Assembly (NCBI RefSeq): GCF_003751225.1
Contig: NZ_RJKE01000001.1
Location: 2,666,001-2,730,000 of the forward strand
Length of the DNA stretch: 64,000 nt
Origin: Actinocorallia herbida
GTDB taxonomy: Bacteria > Actinomycetota > Actinomycetes > Streptosporangiales > Streptosporangiaceae
Direction: 5' to 3'
In this document: one piece after another, positions 27,899 to 36,172 of the stretch
How the letters are laid out: each line of letters begins with the position of its first letter
Numbering within the stretch: position 1 is the first letter of the stretch
Made by a program: the position numbers and the translations under genes
Notes under the pieces: model-generated
Told to the model about the DNA's origin: nothing
Databases searched by the model: none
The model's input: the letters and a program-made list of their open reading frames with translations, nothing else

Positions 27899-28570
27899 GT
27901 GACTGCTCATGAGGTGGCGAGGCTGTTGCCCGAGGTCGCCCGGCTCCGGGATCTCTGCCGTGCCATGGCGATGCTGGAGGCGATCCTGAGCCCGGAGTGG
28001 GAGAGCCGGTACCACTCCTTCAACAGGAACTGGTCTCCCGGGGAGGAGATGGCCTCCATGAGGAACGGCTCCGGGGACGAGTACTCGATCGTCTTCATGT
28101 CCGGCGGGGCCTATGTCCGGGGCTTCGATCATGAATCGGCGATGAGCCCGTACGCCCACGAGGACCACGAACCGTGGCCGGGGCTGCTCGACTCGGTCCC
28201 CGACGTCTTCGGGCACTGCGTGACCGAGCCGGCCTTCTGCGACGAGAACGGCGTCCCGACGGTCACGGTCTGCCTGTGGCGCGAACCTCTCGACGACGGC
28301 TGGCGGGTGGGCGAGATCGACTATCCGACGAACCGCGAGGATCCCGACGGATCGACGCACCTGTTCGGCCTGCTCATCGACCCGGCCCCTGAAGCGTTCA
28401 AGCGGTTCGCCGAGGACTACTACGGGGTGCCCGTCGACGTCGAGGCGGTACGTGCGCTCTACGAGCTCCGCCCGCTGACACAGGAAACGGTCTCGCTGCT
28501 GAACGCCGGGGTCCTCGTGGAGTCCCTGGCCGAGGACCTCGCGGAGATCGGGTATCCCATCGCGACCTGA
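27899..28570 (+). CDS. Hypothetical protein, conserved in actinomycetes
   Basis: A 223-residue acidic soluble protein beginning MTAHEVARLLPEVARLRDLC with SPEWESRYHSFN, NGSGDEYSIVFM, AYVRGFDHESAMSPY and AEDYYGVPVDVEAV. I recall similar actinomycete hypotheticals with the same opening, which supports the GTG at 27899 over the ATG at 27890, but no function is known. It contains no signal peptide, membrane segment or catalytic motif that I recognise; the overall pattern is reminiscent of immunity or SMI1/KNR4-like proteins, which is a guess. Confidence 0.75.
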   Translation: MTAHEVARLLPEVARLRDLCRAMAMLEAILSPEWESRYHSFNRNWSPGEEMASMRNGSGDEYSIVFMSGGAYVRGFDHESAMSPYAHEDHEPWPGLLDSVPDVFGHCVTEPAFCDENGVPTVTVCLWREPLDDGWRVGEIDYPTNREDPDGSTHLFGLLIDPAPEAFKRFAEDYYGVPVDVEAVRALYELRPLTQETVSLLNAGVLVESLAEDLAEIGYPIAT

Positions 28571-28615
28571 CAGGGCCCGACGTACGCCGGAGCGGAGCGG
28601 GTGGGGGCGAGCGGG

Positions 28616-29053
28616 TCAGGGGCGGTGGTGGGTGAGGGTGGCCCAGGTCCATTTGCCGCCGGTGGTGCGGTCGGGGTGGTGGCCGTGGGCGGTGGAGAGG
28701 GCGGCGATGAGCGGCAGGCCCCAGCCGCCGCCGTGGTCGTAGGTGTTGGGGGAGGCGTCCAGGGATTCGAGGGTGAGGGGGGTGGGTCGGCGGGGGGTGG
28801 GGAGGTGGGGGCTGGAGTCCCAGACCGCGATGAGGACGCCGGTCCGGTCGTGGGCCACGCGGAGGCGGATGCGGGCGCCGGGGGTGGCCTCGAAGGCGTT
28901 GGTGAGGAGCTCGGTGGCGATGAGGAGGGCGTCGTCGGCGAGGTGCGGGCAGCCCCAGCGGGTGAGGCGCTGTGCGATGAGGGTGCGGGCCAGGCCCGCG
29001 CTGGGGCGGGCGGCGAGCATGGTCAGGCTCAGGTCGTCGGTCGTCACGGTCAC
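28616..29053 (-). CDS. ATP-binding protein, RsbW/anti-sigma-factor-like GHKL ATPase
   Basis: A 145-residue single-domain HATPase_c protein. It has the N-box DDALLIATELLTNAFEATPG (about 40-59), a G1-like VAVWDSSPHLP and GWGLPLIAAL. This is the stand-alone type found in dozens of copies in Streptomyces and relatives, usually next to XRE/DUF397 or SpoIIE-type proteins, and thought to act as serine kinases/anti-sigma factors. It is divergent from the XRE regulator at 29158, matching the common neighbourhood. Confidence 0.9.
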   Translation of the reverse strand: MTVTTDDLSLTMLAARPSAGLARTLIAQRLTRWGCPHLADDALLIATELLTNAFEATPGARIRLRVAHDRTGVLIAVWDSSPHLPTPRRPTPLTLESLDASPNTYDHGGGWGLPLIAALSTAHGHHPDRTTGGKWTWATLTHHRP

Positions 29054-29157
29054 CGAGTCCTCCCGGTTCTGGTGGGCTTTCCGGTTTCGGTGACGAGATT
29101 CGCATCGCCTCGCTACGCTCGGTTGTGTTCATGACGAGGTGGAAACAGGAGTGTCGG

Positions 29158-29979
29158 ATGCCTGTCATCGTGCGTGACCCCCTGGACCCCCGCATCTCAC
29201 ATTGGCACTGGCTCGCCCAGCAGATGAGGTGGTGGCGGGAGCGGCACAACCTGTCCCTCGCCCAGGTGGGGCAGCTCCTCGGCATCGCCCGCTCGACTGT
29301 TTCCAACCTGGAGGCGGGCCGCCGCAGGCTCGACCTGGACTACGCCAAGATCCTCGACGACCGCTACGGCACCGGCAGCCTCCTCCAGACCCTCACCTTC
29401 TACGCCCGCATGGGCCACGACCCCGACTGGCACAGGACGTTCCTCGAATACGAGCGTGTGGCGACGATGTACCGGATCTACAACGGCCAGCGCGTTCCGA
29501 TTCCACTCCAGACCGAGAGCACCATGCGTGCCCTGATGGCGGCTGCCCGGACCGTGCAGGACCCCGAGGCCGTCATCGAGGCCAGGATCGCGAGGCAGCA
29601 GGCCATACTCGACCGACCGGACCCTCCGTATGTATGGGTGCTGCTCGACGAGCCGGTGCTCGACTCGCCGACCGGGGGCCGCGCGGTCCTGCGGGACCAG
29701 CTTGCCCACCTGGTGGAGCTGGGCTCGCGACCGAACATAGTCATCCGGGTGATCTCTTCGCGGACAGGGGCGCACAACGGGTCGGACGGCCCCATCCAGC
29801 TTGTCAGCCTGTCTGAGCGCGAGATCGCCTACGTCGGTGCACAACGCGGAGGGCGGCTGATCGAGTCGCCTGGTGAGGTACGCGAAGTCGGCCTAGATTG
29901 GGACTTCATCGGACATAAAGCGATGTCGATGGAGGAATCGCGGTCGTTGATACTTGCGAAGATGGAGGCTCTCTCATGA
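29158..29979 (+). CDS. XRE-family regulator with DUF5753 domain
   Basis: A 273-residue protein: helix-turn-helix at about 14-60 (LAQQMRWWRERHNLSLAQVG, QLLGIARSTVSNLEAGRRRL) and a C-terminal DUF5753 domain (about 95-265) with the characteristic ARIARQQAILDRPDPPYVWV and VLLDEPVL. Such proteins form regulator pairs with DUF397 partners that influence development and antibiotic production in Streptomyces. ATG at 29158 follows CAGGAG. The stop overlaps the ATG of the DUF397 gene by four bases. Confidence 0.95.
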   Translation: MPVIVRDPLDPRISHWHWLAQQMRWWRERHNLSLAQVGQLLGIARSTVSNLEAGRRRLDLDYAKILDDRYGTGSLLQTLTFYARMGHDPDWHRTFLEYERVATMYRIYNGQRVPIPLQTESTMRALMAAARTVQDPEAVIEARIARQQAILDRPDPPYVWVLLDEPVLDSPTGGRAVLRDQLAHLVELGSRPNIVIRVISSRTGAHNGSDGPIQLVSLSEREIAYVGAQRGGRLIESPGEVREVGLDWDFIGHKAMSMEESRSLILAKMEALS

Positions 29980-30158
29980 ACGTCGAGTGGCGCAAGAGTT
30001 CGCACAGCGGAGGAGTCCACGACGAGACATGCGTCGAAGTCGCAGCGTTGGCCTCGTGGGTCGGAGTACGAGATTCCAAGAACGTCGGGGTGGGGTACCT
30101 GTCGTTGACGCCCGGGCAGTTCGCTTCGTTGCGAGCGCGGATCGTGCGGGCTTGTTGA
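29976..30158 (+). CDS. DUF397 domain protein
   Basis: A 60-residue small protein with the standard DUF397 sequence: WRKSSHSGG (5-13), a Cys-Val-Glu motif (TCVEVAAL), VGVRDSKN and the terminal LSLTPGQFASLRARI. Overlaps the XRE/DUF5753 gene (ATGA), so the two are co-translated; DUF397 proteins are thought to be partners or antagonists of the adjacent XRE regulator. Complete and of normal length. Confidence 0.95.
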   Translation: MNVEWRKSSHSGGVHDETCVEVAALASWVGVRDSKNVGVGYLSLTPGQFASLRARIVRAC

Positions 30159-30269
30159 AGGCGGAAGACCCGGGGTTCCGGTGCGGGTGTCGAGGGTGGC
30201 GTTCGTTGGGCGAGAAGTGACGGGGTGGAAAGGGCAAAACGGAGAATCGGGATGATCTAGCATTCGGTC

Positions 30270-31349
30270 ATGACGCATGATCCGTTCGGCGGACGCGGTG
30301 TTCCCGGTTCGGTACCCCCGCCGGGGCAGGGGTCTGCGTACGGGCAGGTGCCGGGGTCTCAGGGGCCCTACCCGCAGGGGCCGTACCTTCCGGGGGCGCC
30401 GGTGCCGGGCGGGCGGGACCGTCCGCGCAATGGGCTGGCCATCGGGGCGCTGGTCTTCGGGGTCATCGGTGGTGTCTGCGTCTCCGTGCCGCTGGCGATC
30501 GCCGCGCTGGTCCGCGTGCGCAGGACCGGCGGGCCGGGCACGGGGATGGCGATCGCGGGCATCGTCCTGTCGGCGGTGTGGCTCGCGGCCGGGAGCCTGG
30601 TCGCGGCTCTGGTGTTCGCGGTGGCCGACGAGATGGAGGAGGTGAAGCTGACGCAGGGCGCCTGCTTCAACGCCCCGGTCGAGGACGAGTCACTGGTCGA
30701 GCGCACGATGACGAACTGCGCGAAGCCGCACATGTACCAGGTGCTCTCGGTGGAAGCCCTCGGGGAGGGCCCGTATCCGGGCGACGGGGAGGTCGTGCGG
30801 CGGGGTGAGGAGAAGTGCCTCGGCCGCTGGGACGGCGCGCTGCTCCAGAGCCCGTACGCGGAGACGCACAGGCTGACCTATGCGCTGCCGACCCGCGTTG
30901 CGTGGCCGTTCGACAAGACCGTCGCGTGCCTTCTGGAGTCCATCGGAGGGAAGAAGAGGCCCTTCGCCGACCTGTCCGCGGTGCCGGTGGACCAGGCCAG
31001 GAAGACGTGGTCCGCCCTCGTCGTCGCGGACTGCTTCGACCTGCCGGAGGAGGAGGCCGCCACCGTGGTCACCGTCGCCTGCGATGAGCCCCACGACGCG
31101 CAGGTCGTGCGGACGTTCTCCTTCGCCGAAGGCCGCTGGCCCGGCCGGAAGCGCGTCGACGAGCGGTCCGGCGCCCGCTGCGACCGCATGGTCGGGACCT
31201 TCTTCGACGCGCACCCGCCGGGCATCCTCACCGACTACACCTACGTGGGCCCCACCCGCGCCGAATGGGCCGCGGGCGACAGGCGCGTGCTCTGCCTCGT
31301 CGAGTCCGGCTACGACGACGAGTCCCTCACCACTTCCCTGGTGCCCTGA
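30270..31349 (+). CDS. DUF4190/septum-formation domain membrane protein
   Basis: A 359-residue protein: Pro/Gly/Gln-rich cytoplasmic N-terminus (1-50), a DUF4190 membrane block with two helices (about 54-76 and 90-116, with GxGMAIAGIVLSAVW), then two septum-formation-like repeats (about 125-230 and 235-350), each with paired cysteines in NCAKPHMYQVLSVEAL and VACDEPHDAQVV. Likely a cell-envelope protein; function unproven. The first repeat is clearly paralogous to the protein at 27101-27616. It converges on the CoA-transferase gene with nine bases between. Confidence 0.85.
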   Translation: MTHDPFGGRGVPGSVPPPGQGSAYGQVPGSQGPYPQGPYLPGAPVPGGRDRPRNGLAIGALVFGVIGGVCVSVPLAIAALVRVRRTGGPGTGMAIAGIVLSAVWLAAGSLVAALVFAVADEMEEVKLTQGACFNAPVEDESLVERTMTNCAKPHMYQVLSVEALGEGPYPGDGEVVRRGEEKCLGRWDGALLQSPYAETHRLTYALPTRVAWPFDKTVACLLESIGGKKRPFADLSAVPVDQARKTWSALVVADCFDLPEEEAATVVTVACDEPHDAQVVRTFSFAEGRWPGRKRVDERSGARCDRMVGTFFDAHPPGILTDYTYVGPTRAEWAAGDRRVLCLVESGYDDESLTTSLVP

Positions 31350-31358
31350 CGGGCACGG

Positions 31359-32585
31359 TCAGGAGATGACGCCGCCGGCGCGGAGATCGGCCAGGGCGGT
31401 GGGGGAGAGGCCCAGTTCGGCGGCGAGGACGGTCTCGGTGTGCTCGCCGAGCCACGGGGGGCGGGTCTCGGGCGGCGGGGTGTGGGCGCTGAGGCGGACG
31501 GGGTTGCCCGGGGTGAGCACGGGCTGGGCCACGCCGTCGGTGCGGGGGAGGGCCACCAGCATGTCGCGGGCCCGGATGTGGGGGTCCGTCACCAGTTCCT
31601 CGTCCGAGAGGCAGGGGCCCGCGGCGATGCCGGCCCGGCCCAGCAGCTGGCAGGCCTCGATCTTGGTGTGCGGGGCGGACCACGACTCGATGGCGGGGCG
31701 CAGCACCGGCTCCAGGTGGTCGACCCAGCCTTGGCGGGTGGACAGGCGGGGGTCGGTCTTCCACTCGGGGTGGCCGATGAGGTCGGCGAGCTTCGCGAAG
31801 TGCTGTTCGCGGCCGACCTGGAGGATGAACCAGCCGTCCTTGGCGCGGAAGCCGTGCATGATCAGGGGGCCGGTGTCGCCGCCCCGCAGGCCCATGGACC
31901 AGAAGTTGCTGACGATGTCGGTCATCGCGATGACCGAGTCGAGCATGGCGATGTCGACGTACTGGCCGCGGCCCGTCGTCTCGCGGTGGCGCAGGGCGGC
32001 GAGGACGCCGATGGTGGCGAAGAGGGCGGCGCCGATGTCGCCGAGCGCGCCGACCGGGGCCACGCGGGGCGGGTCGTCGCCTTCGCGCTTCATCTCGTAG
32101 ATGCCGGACATCGCCTCGACGATCGGGGCGAAGGCGGGCCACGAACCGTAGGGCGTGGGGACGGTGTTCCCGAAACCGGACACCGAGACATAGATGCCCG
32201 CGGGGTGGACGCGGGCGATGTCGTCGTAGCCGAGGCCGAGGCGGGACATGGCGCCGGCCTTGGAGTTCTCGGCGATGACGTCGAAGCGCGGGGCGAGGGC
32301 GAGGACGAGATCGCGGCCGCGCGGGTCCTTCAGATCGACGCACAGGCTGCGCTTCCCGAAGTTGTTGCGCAGGAAGGTCGCGCCGACGGGACGCCCCTCC
32401 GGGTCGGCCATCGCGGGCCGGGAGCCGCGGCCGGAGTCGCCGGACGGCGGTTCGATCTTGACGACGTCGGCGCCGAGCCGGGCCAGGAGCTGGGTCGCGT
32501 AGGGGAGCGCCTGCATCTGCTCCAGCGCGAGGACGCGGACCCCGGCGAGGGGGCGCGCGTGGGAGTCGGGCGCACCGAGTGTCAT
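31359..32585 (-). CDS. CaiB/BaiF family III CoA-transferase
   Basis: A 408-residue class III CoA-transferase that moves CoA from one acyl-CoA to another acid. It has the N-terminal LAGVRVLALEQMQALPYATQ, GADVVKIEPPSGDSGRG, RNNFGKRSLCVDLK and the catalytic Asp183 in PVGALGDIGAALFATIGVL. Substrate is open; alpha-methylacyl-CoA racemases share the fold, but the aspartate context is that of transferases. Divergent from the HMGS-like/thiolase pair, with an inverted repeat (32592-32623) in the shared AT-rich promoter region. It could supply CoA thioesters for that pathway. Confidence 0.92.
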   Translation of the reverse strand: MTLGAPDSHARPLAGVRVLALEQMQALPYATQLLARLGADVVKIEPPSGDSGRGSRPAMADPEGRPVGATFLRNNFGKRSLCVDLKDPRGRDLVLALAPRFDVIAENSKAGAMSRLGLGYDDIARVHPAGIYVSVSGFGNTVPTPYGSWPAFAPIVEAMSGIYEMKREGDDPPRVAPVGALGDIGAALFATIGVLAALRHRETTGRGQYVDIAMLDSVIAMTDIVSNFWSMGLRGGDTGPLIMHGFRAKDGWFILQVGREQHFAKLADLIGHPEWKTDPRLSTRQGWVDHLEPVLRPAIESWSAPHTKIEACQLLGRAGIAAGPCLSDEELVTDPHIRARDMLVALPRTDGVAQPVLTPGNPVRLSAHTPPPETRPPWLGEHTETVLAAELGLSPTALADLRAGGVIS

Positions 32586-32591
32586 GCTGGC

Positions 32592-32623
32592 AGTATTGCA
32601 GATTGAATCTTTTATGCAATATT
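32592..32623. promoter_or_regulatory. Inverted repeat in the CoA-transferase/HMGS-like divergent promoter
   Basis: AGTATTGCA (32592-32600) and TGCAATATT (32615-32623) are inverted repeats with one mismatch around a 14-base AT-rich spacer, in a 51-base divergent promoter region. A dimeric regulator site is likely; the regulator is not identified. Confidence 0.5.
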
Positions 32624-32636
32624 CGCAGACGGAGCT

Positions 32637-34043
32637 ATGATGCCACCCATGCGCGGAATCCTGTCCTGGGGCGGGTACCTGCCCCACCGGCGGCTCGACC
32701 GCCGCACCATCACCGGGATCGCCGGAAAGGGCGGAGGCAAGGGCACCCGTACGGTCGCCTCCTACGACGAGGACGCCGTCACCCTCGGTGTCGCCGCCGC
32801 CAGGCTCGCCCTCCGGCACGCCCCCGCCTCCCCGGCCTCCCTGTGGTTCGCCACCACCGACCCGCCCTACCTCGACAAGACGAACGCGACGACCGTGCAC
32901 GCTGCGCTGCGCCTCGATAGGGAGGCGCCCGCCTATGACGCGGTCGGCTCCGTCCGGTCGGCGGCGGGAGCCCTCAGGGCGGCCCTCGCCTCGGACGGGC
33001 CCGCCCTGGTCGTCGCGGGGGATCTGCGCGGCGGACTGCCCGGCGGCGCGGACGAGTCGGCGGGCGGCGACGGCGGCGCGGCGCTGCTGGTCGGCGGCGA
33101 GGAGGCCGGGCCGGTCCTCGCCGAACTCCTCGGAGCGGCCTCGGTCACCGAGGAGTTCACCGACCGCTGGCGGGTGCCCGGCGAGGCCGCCTCCCGTCTG
33201 TGGGAGGAGCGCTTCGGCGAGACCCGGTACACCGCGCTCGGCGCGGAGGCCCTGAAACTCGCGCTCGCCCGCGCGGGCGTCGGCGCCGACGCGGTCGGGG
33301 CGCTGGCCGTCGCGGGGCTGCACGCCCGGGCGGCGACGGCCGTGGCCGCCCGGTCCGGAGTGCCCGCGGAACGCGTCGTGGACCGCCTCGACGCCTCGGT
33401 CGGCAGCACCGGCGCGGCCCAGCCGGGGCTGCTGCTCGCCGGCGCGCTCGAGGACGCCGTAACGGGACCCGCAGGGCGCGTCATCGTCCTGCTCGTGCTC
33501 GCCGACGGCGCCGACGCGTTCGTCTTCCGCACGACCGAGGCCCTCGCCGCGCACCCCGTGCCGCGTCCGGTCGCCGCGCAGGTCGCCGAAGGGGCCCCCG
33601 TCGCCTACGGGACGTTCCTGGCCTGGCGCGGGATGCTGCCGGTCGAGCCGCCGCGCCGCCCCGAGCCCGCCCGGCCCTCGTCGTCGGCCGCGGCCCGCAA
33701 CGCGGCCTGGAAGTACGGCTTCACGGGCTCCCGCGGCGACGACGGCATGGTCCGCATGCCCCCGTCCCCCCTGGATGACGCCCCCGCGCTGATGGCCGAC
33801 GCGACGGGCACGGTCGTCACCTTCACCGTCGACAAGCTGGCGTACTCGCCGAGCCCGCCGGTGGTGTTCGCGGTGGTGGACTTCGACGGCGGGGGCCGCC
33901 TGCCGATCGAGCTGACGGACGTCGCGGCCGACGAGGTCGCGATCGGCGGCCGGGTCGAGCCGGTGTTCCGCCGGCTGTTCACCGCCGACGGCATCCACAA
34001 CTACTTCTGGAAGGCCCGGCCGGTCCGGGGCGGGGAGGCCTAG
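32637..34043 (+). CDS. HMG-CoA-synthase-like protein fused to a DUF35 OB-fold domain
   Basis: A 468-residue fusion. Residues 6-330 follow the HMG-CoA synthase/ketoacyl-synthase-III fold (GILSWGGYLPHRRLDR, ASYDEDAVTLGVAAARLAL, WFATTDPPYLDKTNATTVHA); residues ~345-465 are a DUF35 OB domain (TFTVDKLAYSPSPPVVFAVVDF). At the nucleophile position YDAVGSVRSAAGAL has Val106 instead of Cys, and the DUF35 zinc ribbon has KYGFTGSRGDDGMV with Gly in place of both Cys. So it is unlikely to be a classical synthase; an acyl-CoA-binding partner or aldolase role with the next-door thiolase is inferred. Stop and thiolase start are two bases apart. Confidence 0.85.
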   Translation: MMPPMRGILSWGGYLPHRRLDRRTITGIAGKGGGKGTRTVASYDEDAVTLGVAAARLALRHAPASPASLWFATTDPPYLDKTNATTVHAALRLDREAPAYDAVGSVRSAAGALRAALASDGPALVVAGDLRGGLPGGADESAGGDGGAALLVGGEEAGPVLAELLGAASVTEEFTDRWRVPGEAASRLWEERFGETRYTALGAEALKLALARAGVGADAVGALAVAGLHARAATAVAARSGVPAERVVDRLDASVGSTGAAQPGLLLAGALEDAVTGPAGRVIVLLVLADGADAFVFRTTEALAAHPVPRPVAAQVAEGAPVAYGTFLAWRGMLPVEPPRRPEPARPSSSAAARNAAWKYGFTGSRGDDGMVRMPPSPLDDAPALMADATGTVVTFTVDKLAYSPSPPVVFAVVDFDGGGRLPIELTDVAADEVAIGGRVEPVFRRLFTADGIHNYFWKARPVRGGEA

Positions 34044-34045
34044 AG

Positions 34046-35236
34046 ATGGGTTCGCACGGGATCAGGGACCGGGTCGCCATCGTGGGGATGGGCTGCACCC
34101 GGTTCACCGAGCATTGGGACAAGGGCGTCGACGAGCTCCTTCTGGCCTCGACGGACGAGGCGTTCGCTTCGGCGGGGGTCACGAAGGAGGAGGTCGACGC
34201 CTACTGGCTGGGCACGGCCCAGTCGGGGATGAGCGGTCTCACCCTGTCCAAGCCGCTGCGCCTGAAGGACAAGCCCGTCACCCGGGTGGAGAACTACTGC
34301 GCGACAGGGTCCGAGGCCCTGCGCCAGGCCGCTTACGCCGTCGCCAGCGGCGCATACGACGTCGCGATGGCGGTCGGCGTGGAGAAGGTGAAGGACTCCG
34401 GCTACCAGGGCCTGAACGCCTTCCCGATTCCGAACGACGGCACTCAGCGCACCCTGACGGCCGCCGCGATGTTCTCGATGGTCGCGCCCGCGTACGGCCG
34501 CAAGTACGGGGTCTCCGACGACGAGATGCGCACGGTCCTGGCGAGGATCGCCTCCAAGAACCACGCCAACGGGGCCCGCAACCCGCGCGCCCAGTTCCGC
34601 AAGGAGATGTCGGTGGAGCGGTTGTGCTCGATGCCGGCGGTCGCGGGCGGTCTGTCGGTGTTCGACTGCGCGGGCGTCGCCGACGGCTCGGCCGCCGCGA
34701 TCGTGGTGCGGGCCGAGGACGCGTACCGGTACACCGACAAGCCGCTGTTCATCAAGGCCCTGTCGTTCGTCGCGGGCGACGGCTCCGGCCTGACCGACCC
34801 CGCCTACGACTACACGACGTTCCCCGAGGTCGCCGCCTCGGCCCGGGACGCCTATGCGCAGGCGGGGATCAGCGACCCGGCGGCTGAGCTGGCGATGGCG
34901 GAGGTGCATGACTGCTTCACGCCGACCGAGCTCGTCCTGCTGGAGGACCTGGGCCTGGCCGAGCGCGGGTCGGCGTGGAAGAAGGTCCTGGACGGAGCCT
35001 ACGACCTGGACGGTGCGCTTCCGGTGAATCCGGACGGCGGCCTGAAGTCGTTCGGGCACCCGGTGGGCGCGTCCGGGCTGCGGATGATGTTCGAGGCGTG
35101 GCTCCAGTTGCGCGGCGAGGCCCCCGACGGGCGGCGGATCTCCACGTTCGGCGACCGGTCGCTCGCGCTCACCCACAACCTCGGCGGCTACCCCGGGGAG
35201 ATGGTCAGCTTCGTGTCGATCCTCGGCACGCGGTGA
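34046..35236 (+). CDS. Thiolase family protein (SCP-x/lipid-transfer type)
   Basis: A 396-residue thiolase-fold enzyme with all three catalytic elements: Cys85 in RVENYCATGSEAL, the HDCF motif AEVHDCFTPTELVL and the C-terminal GGLKSFGHPVGASGL. It fits the acetyl-CoA acetyltransferase/SCP-x-like group that cleaves branched or steroid-type beta-ketoacyl-CoAs. GGGGAGG precedes ATG 34046, immediately after the HMGS-like/DUF35 gene, so both proteins are made together and may form a complex, as is known for thiolase-DUF35 pairs. A perfect 12-bp hairpin follows. Confidence 0.92.
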   Translation: MGSHGIRDRVAIVGMGCTRFTEHWDKGVDELLLASTDEAFASAGVTKEEVDAYWLGTAQSGMSGLTLSKPLRLKDKPVTRVENYCATGSEALRQAAYAVASGAYDVAMAVGVEKVKDSGYQGLNAFPIPNDGTQRTLTAAAMFSMVAPAYGRKYGVSDDEMRTVLARIASKNHANGARNPRAQFRKEMSVERLCSMPAVAGGLSVFDCAGVADGSAAAIVVRAEDAYRYTDKPLFIKALSFVAGDGSGLTDPAYDYTTFPEVAASARDAYAQAGISDPAAELAMAEVHDCFTPTELVLLEDLGLAERGSAWKKVLDGAYDLDGALPVNPDGGLKSFGHPVGASGLRMMFEAWLQLRGEAPDGRRISTFGDRSLALTHNLGGYPGEMVSFVSILGTR

Positions 35237-35286
35237 GCCGGACCATGCCCGGTACGAGGGCGCCGGGCGCATGAACAGGGACAGGC

Positions 35287-35323
35287 GCGGCGGCGGCCGG
35301 GACACGGGATCGGCCGCCGCCGC
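35287..35323. terminator. Bidirectional terminator candidate
   Basis: A perfect 12-bp stem GCGGCGGCGGCC / GGCCGCCGCCGC with a 13-base loop lies between the convergent thiolase (stop 35236) and hypothetical gene (stop 35334). Confidence 0.65.
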
Positions 35324-35333
35324 GGCCACGCGT

Positions 35334-36062
35334 TCAGTCCGTCCAGTCGGTCCGGTCGTCCCGGTGCGGCTGGCGGCCGATGCGCATCGGGCAGAGCGGG
35401 GCGTCGACGAGCAGGACCCGGTCGCGCGTGAGCAGGCCGGTGCCTTCGGGGAGCAGCCCTTCCCGGCCCCGGACGGCCTCCTTCTCGGCGGCGGCCCATG
35501 CCTCCCAGTCGGGGATCGCCCACAGGAGGATCACCTCGTCCAACGCGTGCATCGCCGTGACGAACGCGCCGATCAGCCGCCAGCCCGTGCGCGCGCTCGC
35601 GGCGTCGGCATGCGCGGCGGCCAGGTCGGCGGCCTTCCACGCGGTCCCCTGAGGGACGGTGAGGATCTCGTGCGCGTACAGCTCGGCGCCCACGGGCCCG
35701 TCCGCGCACAGCTCCTCGATCGTCGCGCTGGACGCGTGCGGGACCACGATCCGGTCGAAGCCGCCCGAGCGCAGGTCGGCCGCGGCGGCCCACCATTTCT
35801 CCAGGGCGGGGTCCTGGAGGATCTTGTTGCCGAACTCCAGCCGGAAGGACGCGGCGAGACCGTCGAAGCCGTCCTCCTCCCACATGTTCACCGTCTGCGG
35901 CCACGGCCCGGTGCTGCCCACGACGCCCCACACCCCGTAGCAGAGCTGGTGCCGCTGCTCCTGCGCGATGGGGCTCCAGTTCGCCGTCATGTGGTGCATG
36001 TACCGGGCGCGGTTCTGCTTGGTGATGTGGATGAACTCGTGGATGTAGACCTTCTGGTTCAC
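35334..36062 (-). CDS. Hypothetical protein, possible NIPSNAP-like alpha/beta barrel
   Basis: A 242-residue soluble protein starting MNQKVYIHEFIHITKQNRAR with NWSPIAQEQRHQLCYGVWGV, WPQTVNMWEEDGFDGLAASF and WRLIGAFVTAMHALDEVILL. The two halves each look like a ferredoxin-like strand-helix unit, as in NIPSNAP/EthD dimeric barrels: strand, YMHHM..W, MWE/WAIPDW. Proteins of this look occur inside actinobacterial acyl-CoA and steroid catabolic loci, but no reaction is known. It is divergent from the crotonase at 36173; the AT-rich promoter island 36108-36135 lies between. Confidence 0.7.
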   Translation of the reverse strand: MNQKVYIHEFIHITKQNRARYMHHMTANWSPIAQEQRHQLCYGVWGVVGSTGPWPQTVNMWEEDGFDGLAASFRLEFGNKILQDPALEKWWAAAADLRSGGFDRIVVPHASSATIEELCADGPVGAELYAHEILTVPQGTAWKAADLAAAHADAASARTGWRLIGAFVTAMHALDEVILLWAIPDWEAWAAAEKEAVRGREGLLPEGTGLLTRDRVLLVDAPLCPMRIGRQPHRDDRTDWTD

Positions 36063-36111
36063 GGCGTCGTCCTCCTCGGGCCGGGGCCGGGTTCCCCGGA
36101 CGCGTGTGATT

Positions 36112-36126
36112 GTATACTTTATAAAG
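36112..36126. promoter_or_regulatory. AT-rich promoter island with GTATAC and CTTTATAAAG
   Basis: GTATAC (36112-36117) overlaps the palindrome CTTTATAAAG (36117-36126) between the divergent hypothetical gene and crotonase gene. The composition contrasts sharply with the surroundings. GTATAC cores are typical of some GntR/FCD operators; a second GTATAC is at 50900-50905. Confidence 0.4.
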
Positions 36127-36172
36127 CATTGGATTCATGGCGCGGTGCGCGCCGGAGAAAGGCGGTGGCCAC

